A DNA stretch of 64,000 nucleotides from Gordionus sp. m RMFG-2023 (GCF_954871325.1 NC_088775.1:56831561-56895560); one strand, 5' to 3'. Positions 1 to 13,261 are shown, numbered from the stretch's first letter. Numbers and translations are program-made. Notes: generated by a model from the sequence alone, not told the origin.

Positions 1-2480
1 AATGATTGAAGACAAGTGGAGAGGGCTTTAGCTACTTGTATCCTGGAACCTTTAAGAATTCTAATGGGAGGTTTATCGGATTTTAGAGAGGCAAAAGCTG
101 TTAGGTTATGTAATATCAATCTTCCTTGCAACTATAATTGCGAAAATATGATTATTATTATAAATCAAACCGGAACTTTATAATGGCTTGTGAACTTGAA
201 TTCGGATTTTAAGAACAGAGATAAGATAATTGGGCCGGGGTGGTTCGAGAAAATCAGATCCGATTAAGCCTATGTTATCTAAATTTTTTCAAAATAGTGT
301 TTAAAACCCCGAATTTGCCATTGGAAAGTAACCGAGTGTGGCATTTAGATTATATTTCCAACCTTTTTTTAGCTATTATATTTAATAGATTTAAATTGAA
401 TTAATTTTTATTTCCATACCCTTTTATTAGCTATATTATTAATATTAATTTATATGTATTTTATTTTTTATAAAGTTACGCATATTACCAACATACTTTT
501 TACTCAACAAATGGCATTCACTTGATTCGTATTTACCAAGTGACCTAGATATCAAGTTACTTTTCTAGAAAGAATTTATATTATCAGTACATAATATTTT
601 TAAACTATAAATCAATAACTGATTGGTCTGCTCACTGTTTTTTTAAAAATTGGGTTGTATTTATATTAATAATAAAAAATTATTTAAGATAATGTTAATA
701 TTGATGGTAATTTAAGAATTAAAACTGAATACCAAATTTGCTATATTATGTAAATTTTATTTTTTTTGTAATTTATTTTATTTCCTATATTTTCCCCTTA
801 AATTATTATAAATCGAATCAGTTAATAACCAGGATGGCAATAATCGTAATTTTTTTTAAAAAACCTAGGTGAATAATGGTTGTCATAGAAAATTTCAATT
901 TAAAGAAGATATAATTATTCCTGTATAAATAAGATTTTCTTCTTGGTTCATTTTAGGAATCATATGGGAACCGAAAATATAGGAAAACAAACATCAAGTT
1001 TTCTTATTTAAATGAGAATTCAAATGTCAACGATTTTTCATATATGATATTTAAAAATTATAGTTTAAATTTTCATTTTAATTCAGAATAATAAAAATTT
1101 ATTTACTTGTTGTTACTATTTATTAAAATTAATTTTTATAATAATATATAATTTGCAAATAAAATAATATTTAAAAATATTTATTTGTAAAAAAAAATTT
1201 GGCTGATTTAAATCTTCTAATCATAGTTAATATTGTTGATCGGCTTATATAAATTTAATATCGGTAGAATCAGAACATATCGGTCATTTTAAACAATTTA
1301 AGATTTTTTTGAAAATAAAAATTGATCCTTGAGTTAAAACAAAAGTTGGAAAACTATATTTTTGATGTTTTTTTTACCAAAACCTATATTTTATTAATCT
1401 TTTCCTTTGGGAAAATTATTTCATTTATATTATTAAAAAAATCGTATATATTTTTAAAAAAATTGTATATATTTTTAAAAAATCGTTAATTAATAATGGC
1501 ATCAAGAAATCGCATGGAAACTTCAAAAACCGCAAACTTTTTAGGTAAAAAAGAAAATTTAAATCAAATAAGTTAATTAGTGTAAAAATATTGATGATTA
1601 TTTGAATATTTTTATTTTTTATATAAACTTATATAAAAATTTATCAAATAAGCAAATTATTTTGTTCCTATAAAATCGATAACTTTAATTTAATAAGAGA
1701 ACCTTAAGTAAGTTATATAAGGGACAAATTTTCACCTATTGTAAGTAAATATCAAAGACTGTAGGTCGGATTTGAAAATGAAAACATTTACAAATTGGGT
1801 CGGACCAGATTTAAGAAATGCATTATTTATGTAAATTACCTAGTTGAAAAATCGTACTATGGATCATTTCAAATCTATTCTCATATTCTGGATTTCCCTT
1901 TGAAATCATTAGGAAATAAATAGAAAACAATCTAAATTTTAAAAATTCGAGCCAACCTTAAAAATAAAAAGTCTTTTAAATCTGGGCCAGGCCAATCATC
2001 ATCACAGGCATCTTATAAATATTAATCTCAATTCTTTTTTTTAAATATAATAAATAGCGTACATAATACTATATTATATTTATAAATACAGGATCCTGTT
2101 TTATACCGGAACGAGTCGGATCTATTTTTTTTACCAGTATTCGATTAAGTTTGGGTCGGGATCTTACAATTTATCCGGGTCATTATATATACAATATTAC
2201 TAAGGTAAGGTAGCAGTAAAATTATAGGTTAATTACACGGACGCAATAAATATATTTGATAAAACAAAGTTAAATATTAACTCAAATATCAAAATTATTT
2301 CCAACTATAAAATAACTACATAAATCTCTTTTCGCTAAATAATAACTAAAAATTTGTAAGTTTTATAAAATTATTCAAGCAAAACTAATTGACTCCTTTT
2401 TAATACAATTTTTCCTGAAGATTAGTACTAGTTTTAAATATTAAATTAACGATTTTAAATGGGCTCTTTCACAATTGCCC
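1..2480. other. AT-rich non-coding sequence
   Basis: No open frame with coding character is present. Short GC-richer patches near 225-270, 1760-2000 and 2095-2180 contain GGGCCGG or GGTCGG words. These resemble the interiors of the hAT MITEs seen elsewhere in the window, but no paired ends were found. Confidence 0.4.
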
Positions 2481-2592
2481 TATAAAATCTGCTTGGCTCT
2501 GGATCTTTTTCCACTTCATCTTACACCCTAATCATAGTTTATCTCATAAATTGATGAATGATTCCATTATATCTGGCTTCATTTAACCAATC

Positions 2593-2960
2593 ATGCTAGA
2601 TTACGCAATCAATACTTGGAAGGAGGAGTATCTAACTATTCACTACTTTTTCAAGTTATTAAGCTTAAAAACTTTTTACAACCCTGAAAACTTTCATACT
2701 GATATACTATTTATACCCCCGCCCCCTCCCCATTCGATACAACTCTTCCAGTTCGACAACAAACTAGGAGGTCAAGAATGGTTGAAGCTCTTTCCCAGTC
2801 GTAACCTTAGCTATCTCTTATCAGAAAAACAATTGAGAGTGCCATAGATTTTCGATTAGGATGTTTCATAGTTCAACCAAATAGTTTTAGAGACTACAAA
2901 ACTTTCATCACCTCTAAGGGGAGTCATGGACTTGACTATTTATGCAGTTAAAGCCGACAC
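2593..2960 (+). pseudogene. decayed retroelement-like coding segment
   Basis: An 84-residue open stretch and the sequence just after it resemble the region downstream of reverse transcriptase in some retroelements, the segment that reads like 'W..LPS..L..LL....R.A..LRLG' followed by 'HGL'. Seen here are 'EWLKLFPSRNLSYLL', then 'FRLGCFIV' and 'SHGLDYL'. The family assignment is from memory and weak. It is an old, broken fossil with no recognisable ends. Confidence 0.3.
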
Positions 2961-3959
2961 CAAAATTATACTTCAATAAATCTAACAATAATACGGAACC
3001 TAAAAGCAACTCACATCCTAGATATTTATGAATAAATCTATTATCAGAGGATATTATTTATAATTACTTAAGAGCCAGGCAAATCTCCTATTTGGGATTT
3101 CACTTGTGCCTCCTCATTCCCATCAAACAAAAATTGAGCCCTTTACTAACTACCTAAAGTAAGGTAAAGAAAAGACTTAAATACTAACAACTATATGTTC
3201 ACCCTATCGTTGTAATTATAAATGGATATTTTCCTCTATAATATATTTTTAAAACTTCTAAGAAAAAATCAGGACGTTTACAAATAAACCCAGAGAATTT
3301 ATCTATCTCCATCAAAAAATGCATATAAAAATCTTAAAATATAATTATGGTCCCTAATCGGGAACCCAACTAAAAAATAATGGCCCCTGATATTTTTCCT
3401 ATTTATAATTTTATTTTTATCAATTAGTATGATTATCATATGTTTTTATATAGTTATTAAATATAAAGAACAAAGTAAAAAAAAATAAGATAATTGAAAT
3501 ATATATAAAAATATATAGTACTACTTAAGAAGCTGCAATTATAATAGAACCGCCCGGACCTTCATATAATCTTTAAGATGCCAGGTCCGATACTGGATCC
3601 TTTATCTATATCCATACAGCTTAATAATTTTACGAAGATAAAATTTTAAATTTTGTTTACCTTAAAAAAATATCTCATAATTTTCAAGATATTTTGATAC
3701 CGAATTCCAGTTCCCACTTCGAAACTTATCAGCTAAAGGTTTTCATCTTTTATCATATTATCTATGTTTGAATTTAACTATAAGTATATTATCAATATAT
3801 TTATATCTTATTATATTCATTAAGATAGGGACGTATCTAATGAAAATTATTATTTAAAAAAATTAGATGGTATTTAATTCCATACCTTTAATATCAAATA
3901 TAATCTTTTTGTTTTATTTTATTCTAATATTTTTAAAAATAAAATTTTCTATCAAAAAT

Positions 3960-4117
3960 GCAACATCCAGTGCAAAAAACATTTAGTATACCCTCGCAAC
4001 CTAAGCTGCAACGAAAAAATGGGTGACAATATAGTCATCGAAGATTCAAAATTTCCCGAAAAAAATCGCAAAAATTTGCCTAACATCTTATGGGTACATC
4101 GAAGTCAAGAAGTTACG
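3960..4117 (+). other. possible exon or MITE interior
   Basis: This patch is richer in G+C than its surroundings. One frame reads about 45 codons without a stop (…MGDNIVIEDSKFPEKN…). Acceptor and donor signals are weak and no family is recognised. It lies upstream of the first clear coiled-coil exon and could be an upstream exon of that gene, but this is only a suggestion. Confidence 0.18.
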
Positions 4118-4730
4118 TTTTTTTATATATGTTTTTGATAATCCTTTATTTATTTGTTTCTTCCCTCCTTTTATTATTTTCTGCTTAAATAGAGTCAGAC
4201 TTTTCCCAACATTTATAGAAATCAGTAAGAACTTATAAAACCTTTATGTTGTCTAAATTTGGATGTGTGTATCATCCGCTTAAGAGTTATTAGTTTTAAA
4301 TACATTTTTTTAATATCGAACTTAATTGTTACGTGTATTTTTTATATTACATTACTTAAAGTCTAACATTTTGATCTTTATTACTTATAACAAATTTATA
4401 AAAAAAAACTAGCTTGATCTCAGAATCTCAGCAATGAACTAAATAATTCCATAAAATATGATCATTTTCTGAATTTTGGTAGAATATTTATTATTTTTTC
4501 TGGTCCCATTTTTTATTTCAATCTTCAGGCTTAGGTATTAGTTTGGAGTTTTAGTTAATAATAACTTTCTTTTTTGTTTTATCAGTGTCTTAGGATACTT
4601 AATTTGTCTGTAACCTTTAAGCCACAACCATTACAACTATTGACCCTAAATTAGTGTCCTCGAAACATAAATACACCACTTAAGCTCAAATTTCTTTGAC
4701 AAGTCATAATTTAAAAAATTTTTTTTAAAG

Positions 4731-4952
4731 AAAACTATTGAATTTAGACCTAATACCATCAAATTAGACGTCCCTGAGACCGATGATCAAGAGACACCAA
4801 TTCAATCTCGAAAGGAGGAATGTAATGAATATGAAAAAGATATTTTGCAGAACGAGATAGCCGAATTGAAAAGCAATTTGAAAAGTGAAACCATAAAAAG
4901 AAGCAATTTAGAAGACCGATTCCACGCTTATTGCGATAACATGAAGGATAAG
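4731..4952 (+). CDS. coiled-coil protein, exon (first readable)
   Basis: A 222-base open exon encodes 74 residues. A T-rich tract ending TTTAAAG precedes it and the donor is AAG|GTGCTT, so it ends in phase 0. The first third is acidic and polar (LDVPETDDQETPIQSRKEE). The rest is a charged helix with heptad spacing (EKDILQNEIAELKSNLKSE), typical of a coiled coil. Its base composition is clearly less AT-biased than the flanks. The next two readable exons also start and end in phase 0, so the three join without a break. The protein is not recognised. Long coiled-coil stalks of this kind occur in kinesin-6-type motors and in many spindle or membrane-tether proteins, but no motor exon is visible. 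The true start codon must lie upstream. Confidence 0.55.
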
Positions 4953-7679
4953 GTGCTTGGCATTTATTTTAATACTGGTCTATTGTTTTGTTTCCTTCTT
5001 AATTAAATATAAATTGAAATATTTGTTATGCCCAAAAGAACTATATTTGATTACAGGGATTAGCACCGTATGTGATAAAAATAGAAACGATATTTTGTAA
5101 CTTTATATTTCTTTAATTTCCTAATATCTGACAATAATTAGTCATTATTGAATTTTTTATTATTACAAACTTGCAGATAGCCCGTCTAAAATGACGGGTG
5201 AATCAGAATATTCTTTATTTGATGCTGGGTGATTCAAAAAATTTCCTTATCTTATTAGTCGGGAGTCACAAATTTACTTTTGTATGTTGAGAGATGAATC
5301 CGAAATTTTTCATTATTTTTATAAAATATGTTAATTAAGTATATATTTAGTACTTTCAGTAAAAACAAATAGCACATAATTAGGTCTTGCCATATATACA
5401 TTCTCACATGCAGTTTTCAATTTCAAGAATCTCATTTCCTTTTCATTAAACAATGAATACCTTTATTCAGATATAAACTAAAAAACTCTTTAATAATATA
5501 TAATACCTATATATATATAGGAAATGAAAAAATTTTTTCAAATATTTAAGTAGAATGAGTTTTAATTAATCAGAAAATTTTATTATTGTAAATCTAATTA
5601 AACGATTACCAATCAAGTTTATATATAGGCAGAGCAATCTTTGAAAACATACATTTGTGACAAATATTATCCTTTCCTAGTTTCATAAAACGATATTATA
5701 TATAAAAATTTTAATAATAAATATGTTAAATGTGGAGAATACACATTTTTTTCCATTATATTACAATTAGATATAATGTTTCAAAAGTTATGCTAATCTT
5801 ACAAATATTTAAGAAAAGCATATAAAAAGTGTCAATTATATATATTTTATAAAAATCAAAAAAATTTCATAGATAAAAATTATATTTATAAGAACCTCTG
5901 AGGACATGACGATGGGCAGCTGCGACAAACGTTCAGATATTGTATTTAGTCGCCAGTTTGATTCTAACTCATGGTTGTTGCACTTTTTACAAAATATGAC
6001 TGTAACACGGCTTTTTATTTTATAGTAAGATTATACTTGTCTGGTGAACAACAATTTTTTAAAAATGATTGGGTGATTGAATATCAATTGTTACGCTCAA
6101 ATTTTCATAAGTTTACGATAAAATCATGAGATCATACGATTTAAGATATTCTAAAACTGTAAAATTTTAATTTAAAAATATATTAATTTTGCGTTTTGCA
6201 TAGAATTATAAAACATATTAATAAGTTACTGAAATATTTTTTTCAACTTTCTTTTTAATAAAAATGTAAACAGTATTTGGCTGAAATGTAATGTTTTAGT
6301 GAAATGAGTAGATAGTACAAAGATAAAGTTAAAGGCGAGGGCTCCAACAATAAACGGGAGAAGGTAAAAATGCAGCTACAGCCATGACATTACAATAATA
6401 AAATATATTGGACACAGCAGGCAAAGATCATAATGGACATAACACCTAAAAATTTAAACTAAAAAATATAAAGATGTACATCCTAAAAGATATAAAGATG
6501 CGCATTAAAGGTTGCTAATCTTAGAAGATACAAGGATGTACATCCTGATAGATGATGAACATCCTAATAGATACAAAGATTCACATTCTAAAAAAATACA
6601 AGAATTCACATTCTAAAAAAATACAAGGATGTACATTCTAAAAGATATAAAGAGGTGATATATATAACCTAAAAAATTTACAGATTTACATACGAAAAGC
6701 ATTTAAATCAATCTTTACTACTATTCGAGAATCATATATTCGCGAAAAGAAGAAACAAAGATGCACAAAAAAAATTTATCAGGAGTACAATATAGAATAG
6801 ATTAAATCAATTGGGATTGTAGGAAGTCTCCAGGTCCTCATTTTGGATAATATAGTATAGGAGAATTCCCTCGAAGCAACCGTCTGCACTCACAATTTGT
6901 ACGGGAGGTTTATCCCAAATGTGTTTTAAATGGGGCAAGATTATCCCAGATCAAAATACAAATAAAGTTTATTCATTATGTAGCTAATAATTATAACCAA
7001 GACTAATCACAAAATGTTAAGTTGGGAGTTAGCAGGCGATAATAGAGTCTACTTATAAGTTTTTCTATAACTATCGGTTTTCAGTTTTTGTTATATATTC
7101 GTACGGATTATTTTCCATTTTGTTTTACCTTCTCATATTTAAGCTTTATAGGATATACATATTTATACATTTAGAACTAATCTTTTTAATATCCTGGGGT
7201 CATATGTTTTCCTCCTTTCCCCATTAATTTGATATATCATTAAAAAAGTTAAACTGCCTAATAATTGAATACATTGTTATGGCGAGGCATAAAATCGAGA
7301 GAAAATTAGTTTAAATATTTAAAAGACTTGCTATGCTGAACCTAAATGTAACTAGCCATGCAGATATCTGATTTAGATATTTTTACTCATAAATTGTCCC
7401 GATTTAAATCCATTCCACTTGAAATTAACCTGCCTCTATCTTCTCTTTCAAAATCAAATGAAATTTTGCATAATTCTTAAGATTGTGATGAATAGCTCAA
7501 TGAAATTTTTATTGCTAGCTCTATTGGTGCCGCTGATGTGTGCTGAAAATGTACACTTTTATAGCTTTGCAAAAACAAGATTACACTAATAATATAAATG
7601 GTAGTTTTTAAATAATATTTAATAAAATGGCATGAACTTAAAAAATGAAATATATAACATATTAAAATGCTTCATTAAG
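4953..7679 (+). other. intron of the coiled-coil gene
   Basis: AT-rich sequence between two phase-0 exons. It holds a minisatellite near 6445-6700 and no other recognised gene. A short run after a TTGCAG at about 5175 could be mistaken for an exon but does not keep the phase. Confidence 0.4.
6445..6700. repeat. minisatellite, about 24-bp unit
   Basis: Seven to eight degenerate tandem copies of a unit close to AAAAGATACAAGGATGTACA followed by TYCT. The copies at 6575-6650 are the most alike. It lies inside an intron of the coiled-coil gene. Confidence 0.7.
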
Positions 7680-7817
7680 ATATCGATTTTGATTCAACAA
7701 ATCAACGAAGCTGAAAGCAAACGGAATACCTTGCAGCAAGAATGCGAAAACGTTAAAAGAGACCTGAAATACGAGATCGAAGAATTATGCGATAGGATGA
7801 ATTTCCTCAAAAAAAAA
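7680..7817 (+). CDS. coiled-coil protein, exon 2 of the readable set
   Basis: A 138-base exon (46 codons) in phase 0 at both ends. The acceptor is CATTAAG|ATA and the donor is AAAAAAA|GTTTTA, a weak but GT-containing site. The peptide is a strongly charged helix (IQQINEAESKRNTLQQECEN, then EIEELCDRMNFLKKK) with regular hydrophobic spacing, which continues the coiled coil of the exon at 4731-4952. The open frame runs past both splice sites, so the exact limits depend on the proposed sites. No family is recognised. Confidence 0.5.
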
Positions 7818-8027
7818 GTTTTAGGGCGTTTGTGTAAATTTCTAATATTATTCTTTGAAAATGAGGTTTTAGAATTGGCACACATTTTAAGGCTCATCTC
7901 CACACAAAAAATAGACTCTATTCTAAGTTAAGTTTGTGTTTTATTTTATTACTAAATAAAACTTTATATGTTATATATTGTATGATACTTTTCTTAATTT
8001 TATACCTCTATGATTTTTTTATCGCAG

Positions 8028-8129
8028 ATGTATAAAGTTATGAACGAGAATTTGACTTTGTTGGGCAAACATTCCACAAAATCGAAAGATATGCAAGATA
8101 AAATGATCGATTTACCCAACAATATCGAG
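8028..8129 (+). CDS. coiled-coil protein, exon 3 of the readable set
   Basis: A 102-base exon (34 codons) with an excellent acceptor (a T-rich tract ending ATCGCAG) and a GAG|GTTATT donor, phase 0 to phase 0. It starts MYKVMNENLTLLGKHS and ends KMIDLPNNIE. It follows the previous exon after an intron of only 210 bases and keeps the reading frame, which is the best evidence that this set is one gene. It is polar and helical with no known domain. Confidence 0.55.
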
Positions 8130-9345
8130 GTTATTCTTCAATTTATTTCTTTTTACCAGATTTAACCTTAATTTTAATCTAATCATCTTTTTTATTTTTA
8201 GGTATTTAAATTTTACCTTTAATAAACAAACCATTACCAAAATATTCAAGAATAAAATATTGTTATTTATGAAAAATTCCATAAGTTTAGAATATCATAT
8301 AGTGATATGTGTAAGCAGCAATAAAAGAATGCCTTAAAATGGGTACAATTTTTCCTATAAAAAATTTACTAATTCTTCTGCCGGTTTTGTAATTGTTTCC
8401 AGAGTAGTTTGTAAACAGATACTCATTTTTAGGCAATAATCGCATACACCCAAATAGCAACTAGGAGTGCTGGGTTGCATTAATTTTAATATATTTTTGT
8501 AATTTTTATTTTAGTCGTTAATCTTCACAGGTTAATCGGAAACATACATTTCAAATTTTAGTGTACTACACAAATAAATGAGTCCTGATCCAAGTAACCC
8601 ATTTTTGGGCGTAGATCCGCTTATTTCGAAATCTTATATATTAGGATACTCTTCTTTAAATCGATTATATAACTCCTAAATTACTTAAATTAATATTTTT
8701 GGAGGCTTTTTTTTCTTCCGTCAATTACAATAGATTTAAAGTTTTTCTTGCCTGGCATCACATGACTTGGTCCGATGAATAGTTTCTATATATCAACGGT
8801 ATTTGTAGCTATTGTTTCTCCAGGCTTTATATTAGGGCTGACATAAAACCTTTAAGTTGTATAAGTTTTTTTGGATCTTTTTACCCCAAATTCTTCTTAT
8901 ATTTTATCTTGGGTCCATGATAGTGGCAGCATTATTAGAATCTTATATTTTTTAAACCTTTTCCACTACATCTTCTGCACCTAATATAACGCAAGTGACT
9001 CACCTTACACTTAAAGTGTTTCATTTACTCTTTCTAATATATGTTGGATACGAATTCTGTTGTGGTACTTCTAATGTATTCTCTTCATAAAAAATTTTTT
9101 TATATAATGATTTTGTATTAACGCTGCGATGTTACGGCATTATTTATTTGAGAAAAAGGAACGCCTTTCGTTACTTGTATCATTTTTTTGAGTAATAGTA
9201 ATGCAACTCCTTACTTTATGTTTTTTCTTAAAAAATAGAGAAATAAATATTTTTTATTTTATAAATAATTTATGTCTTTAATTCAACTCAACCACCAACG
9301 TTCTTTTATTTATTACACTTTTGTTGCTGATTATACAGTCAAGAT
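8130..9345 (+). other. intron sequence with MITE-like patches
   Basis: AT-rich sequence without coding potential. Around 9115-9215 there are words such as GTTACGGCATTA and TTTCGTTACTTGTA. They match the TAACG-rich interiors of putative hAT MITEs near 27605-27715, 29805-29945 and 56430-56540. Ends were not resolved. Confidence 0.35.
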
Positions 9346-9360
9346 TGATGATTTAATTAT

Positions 9361-9900
9361 CGTAATATAATTTCTCTAATATTATAATTTATTTTATAAA
9401 AAACATATGTCTATAGTACATATTTCTTCAGGTGAGATGATTTAACCTTGCCCGGTTCCAGTTTGAAACTTTTTTTACATCAATAAAGAAAGTTAAGTGA
9501 AATAAATCTACACTTTGTAAGTGTAGTTTGTATCCTAATTCAAATATTTCAACCTTGAGAAAAGATCTCGACAAATACAAACAAAAATTAGACATGGTTT
9601 CTTTAAATATAATGCACATACCAGATTGACATCTGATAAAGATTATAAAAAATCAATAAGGATCTGAATGAAGATACTGTGAGGATTATCTAATATATTT
9701 TATTTAAAATAAAGATCATTCTTTAAATAATTTTGATAAATTCTCCCTATTAAATTGTTTATTTATTAAATATAATACCCCTCCATCCTTTGCGTAAGTT
9801 GAAGGTATGTTTAGCACTGCCAAATTTGGTTAAACAAACCTAAGTTCTCTTGTTTATCTGATAAAATTTTGAAAATCAATTGTTGTTAAAAAATTATTAC
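9361..9900 (+). pseudogene. hAT transposon relic (copy 1 of a pair)
   Basis: This sequence is alignable over several hundred bases to 54745-55775. Shared landmarks are TCTCTAATATTATAATTTA at the left, GATGATTTAAC, the AGGATCATTCTTTAA-type word, and a right part reading like the hAT C-terminal dimerisation motif (SSA.VE..FSTA). That motif is clearer in the second copy, at about 55655-55690. The reading frame here is broken many times. It lies in an intron of the coiled-coil gene. Confidence 0.55.
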
Positions 9901-10059
9901 AAAAAGATCTATATTTATATAAATAATATATAACATTTACCAATATTTGATTATCATAATTAATATGAGGATTGTTATTCAATGTGTTTATTATAATATA
10001 ATATTTTTATATAATTTTTTTAAAATTATCTAATGGGAAAAGATATATAATAAGAAGAT

Positions 10060-10330
10060 TTTAAATTATCTAGAGGTTGCACTTCAACCCCATTAATCTT
10101 GTGTCCTTACATTAACATTTTCAATGGCCCCAAAAACATTCTTTTCTTGACTGGCTTTAAAACCTTTGTTAAGAATTTGCTAGAACTTTTAAGCTCTGAT
10201 TATATTGCTCTGGCTTCACCTTAGTTATCAACACATCATCCATACAATAAAAAATAACACCCTCTAAGTCTTGGACAGCTTTCATCTTCCGCTGAAAAAT
10301 GGCGTTGATGCACTGAACCCAGAAAATAAC
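10060..10330 (-). pseudogene. fossil LTR-retrotransposon (Gypsy-like) RT fragment
   Basis: On the minus strand this segment resembles the middle of a Gypsy-type reverse transcriptase, around the catalytic M/LDD motif. It is a short, old, broken piece with no LTRs recognised nearby, sitting in an intron of the coiled-coil gene. Confidence 0.5.
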
Positions 10331-10579
10331 CGATAAAAGGCAAATAAATCCTTGAAAGTAATTATCATATATAATTTACAAATTTCGTACTGATTTATCC
10401 AGGGAAGAGGGTGTATAATTTTTTAGTGAGAGGGGGGACTCTTCTTTGCCTCTTTTCGGCTGGATGCCCCTCTTATGGAAAATTATGTTTATAAATTAAT
10501 AATTTTCCCGTAGTCATTTATATTTTGCTCTTTAATAAATATGATTATCATTATATCTCTCCATTAAAGTTGGCTGAAC

Positions 10580-11310
10580 AATTGGTGGCACAAATTTCGA
10601 AATCTATGCCAATGCTTCGCAGCATAATAGTCAGTATAAATAAAAAAGTTATTAGTAACAAAATTTTGGTTAATCTTACAATTAAAAAGCTATTGAAAGC
10701 ATTTATTCGGAAAATTTAATCAATGTTAGTATAATATTTTAATCCGTTTGGTAGACAGTATAAAGAAAAAAGTGATTAGAAAAATAAGGAAAAATAATCA
10801 TGCTAGAATTCAAAATATAGAATAACCAAATATTTGGTTTGCGCTGATATTTAGTGTTTGACTAGTACTTATTAATTTCTCAATCAATGTGGCAAAATGA
10901 AAATTATGATGTCACGCTTTAAGCGTGAAGTGAGCTAAGCTTTTGGAAACACTAATTCTAACTATATTTCACATCTCATGTGTGAAGTCAGCCAAACTTC
11001 TGAAAGTATTAATTCTGACATTTGTATCAATGTTTACTCCTTACTTAGTAGTGCTTCAACCCTGTTGGTAGATAGTTTAAAGAAAAACGCATTTTTGCCA
11101 AGATTGTGGCCTCATGCTAGAGTGAAAATTATAGAATCAATCAATATTACTTTTTAGTTTAATCTTCAATGCGTTTGGTAATCAGGATAAATAAAAAAGT
11201 TATTAGCAAAATATGAAAATTACTAAAATTCAATCTAATTATAATAAAAAAAATTAATAAACAAAATATCAAAATCATCGTGAAAGATCAACATTTTTCA
11301 TATTTCAAAA
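10580..11310. repeat. degenerate tandem repeats
   Basis: The word GTTTGGTAGACAGTATAAAG at about 10747 recurs in altered form near 11060 (GTTGGTAGATAGTTTAAAG) and 11175. CATGCTAGA follows it twice. Inside, a unit of about 60 bases is duplicated (near 10910-10970 and 10972-11030), marked by GTGAAGTGAGCTAAGCTTTTG and GTGAAGTCAGCCAAACTTCTG-like words. This is an old decayed array. Confidence 0.5.
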
Positions 11311-11639
11311 TATAAGACTATGTCTCCTTAGTAGATTTGTACTCTTATAAGGTGGCATAAAAAGGTAGTCGGAGACTTGATTTTTCATTGAAAAAGGTTT
11401 AAATCTCCCCCCCCCCCATAATACCTAATTTTACCCTCAAACGCTAGGGTTGAGTGATTCTTTTAGTAAAGTGGTACCATTATATTTCAAAATAATAAAG
11501 ATCAAAGGTCGATCCCATACGATTTATAGCGTATCTGGGAATGCTTACGTTTTTTTACATAAAATTTATAACAATTTTTTTATGTAAAATTTGATTATAA
11601 AATGACGATATCAATATAAAAGTATTATGGAAACAGAGA

Positions 11640-11800
11640 TTTTATCCAATCATATTTTCCATAAAGGAGGTTTCAACCTCCCCCCTCCCCTCGCATACGG
11701 CACTAAATATTATTTTAAATTATTTATTTCTAAATTCACTGGTGGGGGAGGTTCAATCCCCCAAATCCGCCTCTTGGCTGCGCCACTGGAGGTAGGATAT
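11640..11800 (-). mobile_element. hAT (Tip100-like) MITE fragment
   Basis: Read on the minus strand, the right edge begins CCAGTGGCGCAGCCAAGAGG, close to the CAGTGGCG-type ends of Tip100-like hAT elements, followed by a G-rich block. A matching C-rich block lies at 11675-11695. A full pair of inverted ends was not established. Confidence 0.4.
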
Positions 11801-11864
11801 TTGATGAGAAATTGCAGGGGTAATAGGTATTATGGTTCGATTTTCGCCGAATTTTACAAACGGC

Positions 11865-11965
11865 TTACTCAATATTTTATCCAGCAAAATCTCGAGACCT
11901 AGTCAATATTTTTCTGGCTATAATATTGAGTTAGCCTTTTTTAAAAATCGATAATCAAGCCATTT
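11865..11965. mobile_element. fragment of the TAGTGTTGTTAAA MITE family
   Basis: It shares CGGCTTACTCAATATTTTAT and, further on, TATAATATTGAGTTAGCC with the copies at 34482, 41253 and 59727. Both outermost ends are missing. Confidence 0.55.
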
Positions 11966-11984
11966 AAGAACATTAGTATAATGG

Positions 11985-12740
11985 AAAGATCCTCGGGAAG
12001 TTGGTGGAATAACGTTTGAAGGTAGAACATGAGAAAAAATAACAAAATGGAATGATCGATTAGAACAAAAAATCAAACAATTATATGTATGCTTTAAATA
12101 TGTTAAGACAAAAGGATTGGCAAGATAGGATGATAGATTAGAACAAAAGGATCAGCAAAATGGAGGGATTAACAGATGGAAAGATAGGTTAGGACGAAAA
12201 GGACCGAAAGAACAATAGGGTAGCAAGAAAGAAGAAAGATATCTATAAATTATAGAGTAGAGATTGATGTAAGAAGAAGGAGATTGATGTTTGAGAGAAA
12301 AACAAGAGATCGGGAACAAGAGAACATGAATTAAATAGATTATAAAAATAATACAGTTAAAATACAAAACGAGAGAAGGAAAATGGAGAAAAGAGGAAGT
12401 GCAAAAATAATGGTAAAAGAACAAAGGCTAACAAAAACAGATATCGGCAATGGCGAAGAAGAGATCAAGAAAGGTGGATTTAAGTGCGGAAATCGAAAAA
12501 ATGAAATGATAGTAGTGGCGAGAATAAAAAAAGGCGAGCAGTAAAACTAAAATAAGAGAGGATATAGGGAAACAAACAAAGAAGAGGGACGATAATGAGT
12601 AATAAGAATAGACGAGGGACAAAAAAGATGATAAATAAATTGGAGGCAAGAATATAACAAACCTAAATGAAAAAAAATAGTGAGAGTGAAACAGTAAATA
12701 AAACTGAGGGAGAAAAAGGAAGAAAAAAAATGGAGGAAAG
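11985..12740. other. purine-biased low-complexity tract
   Basis: About 750 bases in which the plus strand is dominated by A and G (words such as GAAGAAGGAGATTG and GAGAGAAGGAAAATGG). The long open frames on the minus strand here are a consequence of the pyrimidine bias and have no domain. It abuts the LINE fragment that begins at 12741. Confidence 0.5.
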
Positions 12741-13130
12741 TCATCTTTCTCCACTTTTTTGCAACGTTTGAGGAGCATATACTGAAAGGATGTGTAGTAT
12801 TGATTGACCAATGCAGAGTTTTATCTTCATTAGTCTATCAGAGATCCTATTAACTTCTACCACTGAGAAGGTTAGATCTTGACTGAGGATGATGCCGACA
12901 CCCTCCCTATTGCTAAAAATTCTATTATAGTACAATTTATACCCATCTCCTGACCTTTCCATCGCGTCTCTTGTATGCACGCTGTATAAACTTTTCTCTT
13001 GTTCAACATTTATGCCAATTCTCTCGTCTTACCTTTAAGTGTCCCAATATTCAAACTTGCTAACCTTGTCTTCTTTGCTTTGACCTTTACTTTACTTTTC
13101 ACAGGATGGAGGTCTACACCCTGCGCGTCG
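12741..13130 (-). pseudogene. RTE-like LINE, 5' part (endonuclease) fragment
   Basis: The minus strand encodes a 79-residue open piece from an APE-type endonuclease of the craniofacial-development-protein-2-like LINE family. Landmarks are GDGYKLYYNR, GVGIILSQDL, RISDRLMKIKL and LSVYAPQT, in the order found in the family. The sequence upstream, to about 13130, reads less clearly like the N-terminus. The piece stops at 'YAPQT..', so most of the endonuclease and all of the reverse transcriptase are missing here. Confidence 0.7.
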
Positions 13131-13261
13131 CTTGGAGGGAACGCCCTAGCTTTCATATTACTATTTTTGTTTGTTTCCTTCATTTTTGTTTATTGGACAA
13201 GTATCCTTAGCACCCGGTTGTTTATCATACGTCTTTACACATCAGTCATCGTAGAAAAACC

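Noticed and set aside
5173-5232. Possible small exon after TTGCAG
   Set aside because: The frame needed to follow the phase-0 exon ending at 4952 meets a stop at once.
12152-12811. Several overlapping open frames of 65-127 codons on the minus strand
   Set aside because: They come from a purine-biased tract (pyrimidine-rich on the minus strand), are rich in Phe/Leu/Ser/Tyr, overlap in two frames and show no domain.
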